This document shows, piece after piece, positions 4,660-5,028 of a DNA stretch of 5,028 bases. Positions within the stretch are counted from its first letter, which is position 1; each line of letters opens with the position of its first letter. Origin of the DNA: Acidovorax sp. (GTDB taxonomy: Bacteria > Pseudomonadota > Gammaproteobacteria > Burkholderiales > Burkholderiaceae_C); assembly GCA_030150585.1 (NCBI GenBank), contig JASLFM010000516.1, forward strand, positions 1 through 5,028, in the 5' to 3' direction. The position numbers were made by a program, and so were the translations under genes. Under the pieces are notes generated by a model. The model ran no database searches. It was given only the letters and a program-made list of their open reading frames with translations, and had not been told where the DNA came from.

Positions 4660-5028
4660 TCAATCGAGGGTCTGGCGGTATCGTGCCAGAGCCACGCCGC
4701 CGGCCACGGCCAGAAACGCCAGCATGGGCCAGAGATCGGACGCCAGTTCGGCGAAGCCGCTGCCCTTGAGCAGGATGCCGCGCACGATGCGCAGGAAATG
4801 CGTGAGCGGCAGCACCTCGCCGATCATCTGCGCCCAGTGCGGCATGCCCCGGAACGGGAACATGAAGCCCGAGAGCAGGATCGAGGGCAGGAAGAAGAAA
4901 AACGTCATCTGCATGGCCTGCAGCTGGTTGCGCGCGAGCGTCGAGAACGTGAAGCCCACGGCCAGGTTGGCTAGGATGAACACGCCGATCATGCCCATGG
5001 CCGGCAGCTTCGCGCTGCTCATGGGCAT
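4660..5028 (-). CDS. ABC-2 type transporter permease, C-terminal part (5' end beyond the right edge)
   Basis: The visible 122 residues are the end of an integral membrane permease of the ABC-2 family (YbhR/YbhS/YhhJ-like exporters), which works with a separate ATPase. Hydrophobic segments lie at about 11-31, 40-58 and 97-115. Between them is the family signature region NLAVGFTFSTLARNQLQAMQ (20-39), then FFFFLPSILLSGFMFPFRGMP (43-63) and VLPLTHFLRIVRGILLKG (72-89). Such proteins are usually about 370 residues, so roughly two thirds lies to the right. The ATG codon at the window edge (5028-5026) is probably an internal Met and not the start. The gene ends 3 bp before speD. The ATPase and a HlyD-type adaptor are expected upstream, off the window. 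The substrate cannot be told from this part; relatives export drugs or other small molecules. Confidence 0.9.
   Translation of the reverse strand: MPMSSAKLPAMGMIGVFILANLAVGFTFSTLARNQLQAMQMTFFFFLPSILLSGFMFPFRGMPHWAQMIGEVLPLTHFLRIVRGILLKGSGFAELASDLWPMLAFLAVAGGVALARYRQTLD

Noticed and set aside
3793..4974. A 393-codon plus-strand open frame over the right third
   Set aside because: It runs through three real genes in the wrong frame or strand, is low-complexity Arg/Gly/Ala-rich, and has no family match.

Overview
The window is GC-rich DNA with strong G/C preference at third codon positions. It carries chromosomal housekeeping and accessory genes typical of a betaproteobacterium. Protein similarity recalled from memory and the overall style suggest the family Comamonadaceae (Acidovorax / Diaphorobacter / Comamonas-like). 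This taxonomic call is an inference; no rRNA or species marker is present.

Left part (1-2500): a metal-stress module of the bufferin type. On the minus strand a small secreted four-cysteine DUF2282 peptide (bufA1-like, 854-1150) is followed 8 bp later by a DUF692/MNIO multinuclear iron oxidase (bufB-like, 3-845, cut by the left edge). Divergently, on the plus strand, lie a SigF-like ECF sigma factor (1314-1862) and, with a 4-bp ATGA overlap, a six-helix DUF1109 anti-sigma factor of the NrsF type (1859-2500). The 163-bp divergent region holds two back-to-back ECF-type promoters with the same architecture, GTAACC-N16-CGAA, one for each operon. The simplest reading is a self-contained circuit: metal or redox stress inactivates the membrane anti-sigma, the released sigma factor transcribes its own operon and bufAB, and BufB converts BufA cysteines into metal-binding groups in a secreted peptide.

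Middle (2517-3752, minus): a complete multifunctional CCA-adding enzyme (cca), convergent with the anti-sigma gene (16-bp gap). It has a possible sigma-70 promoter so close to the start that the mRNA may be leaderless. It also contains a short stretch of A/T-ending codons that resembles a dispersed Comamonadaceae intergenic repeat captured in frame.

Right part (3821-5028): a plus-strand gene for an unrecognised 156-residue protein with a proline-rich start and a likely coiled coil. Its stop codon interlocks with that of a minus-strand S-adenosylmethionine decarboxylase proenzyme (speD, 4288-4656). speD follows an ABC-2 type permease (4660 to the right edge, C-terminal part only) by 3 bp, so the two are probably co-transcribed.

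No tRNA, rRNA, CRISPR array, insertion sequence or clear intrinsic terminator was seen. No stretch above 300 bp lacks a gene; the largest gap is the regulatory region 1151-1313.
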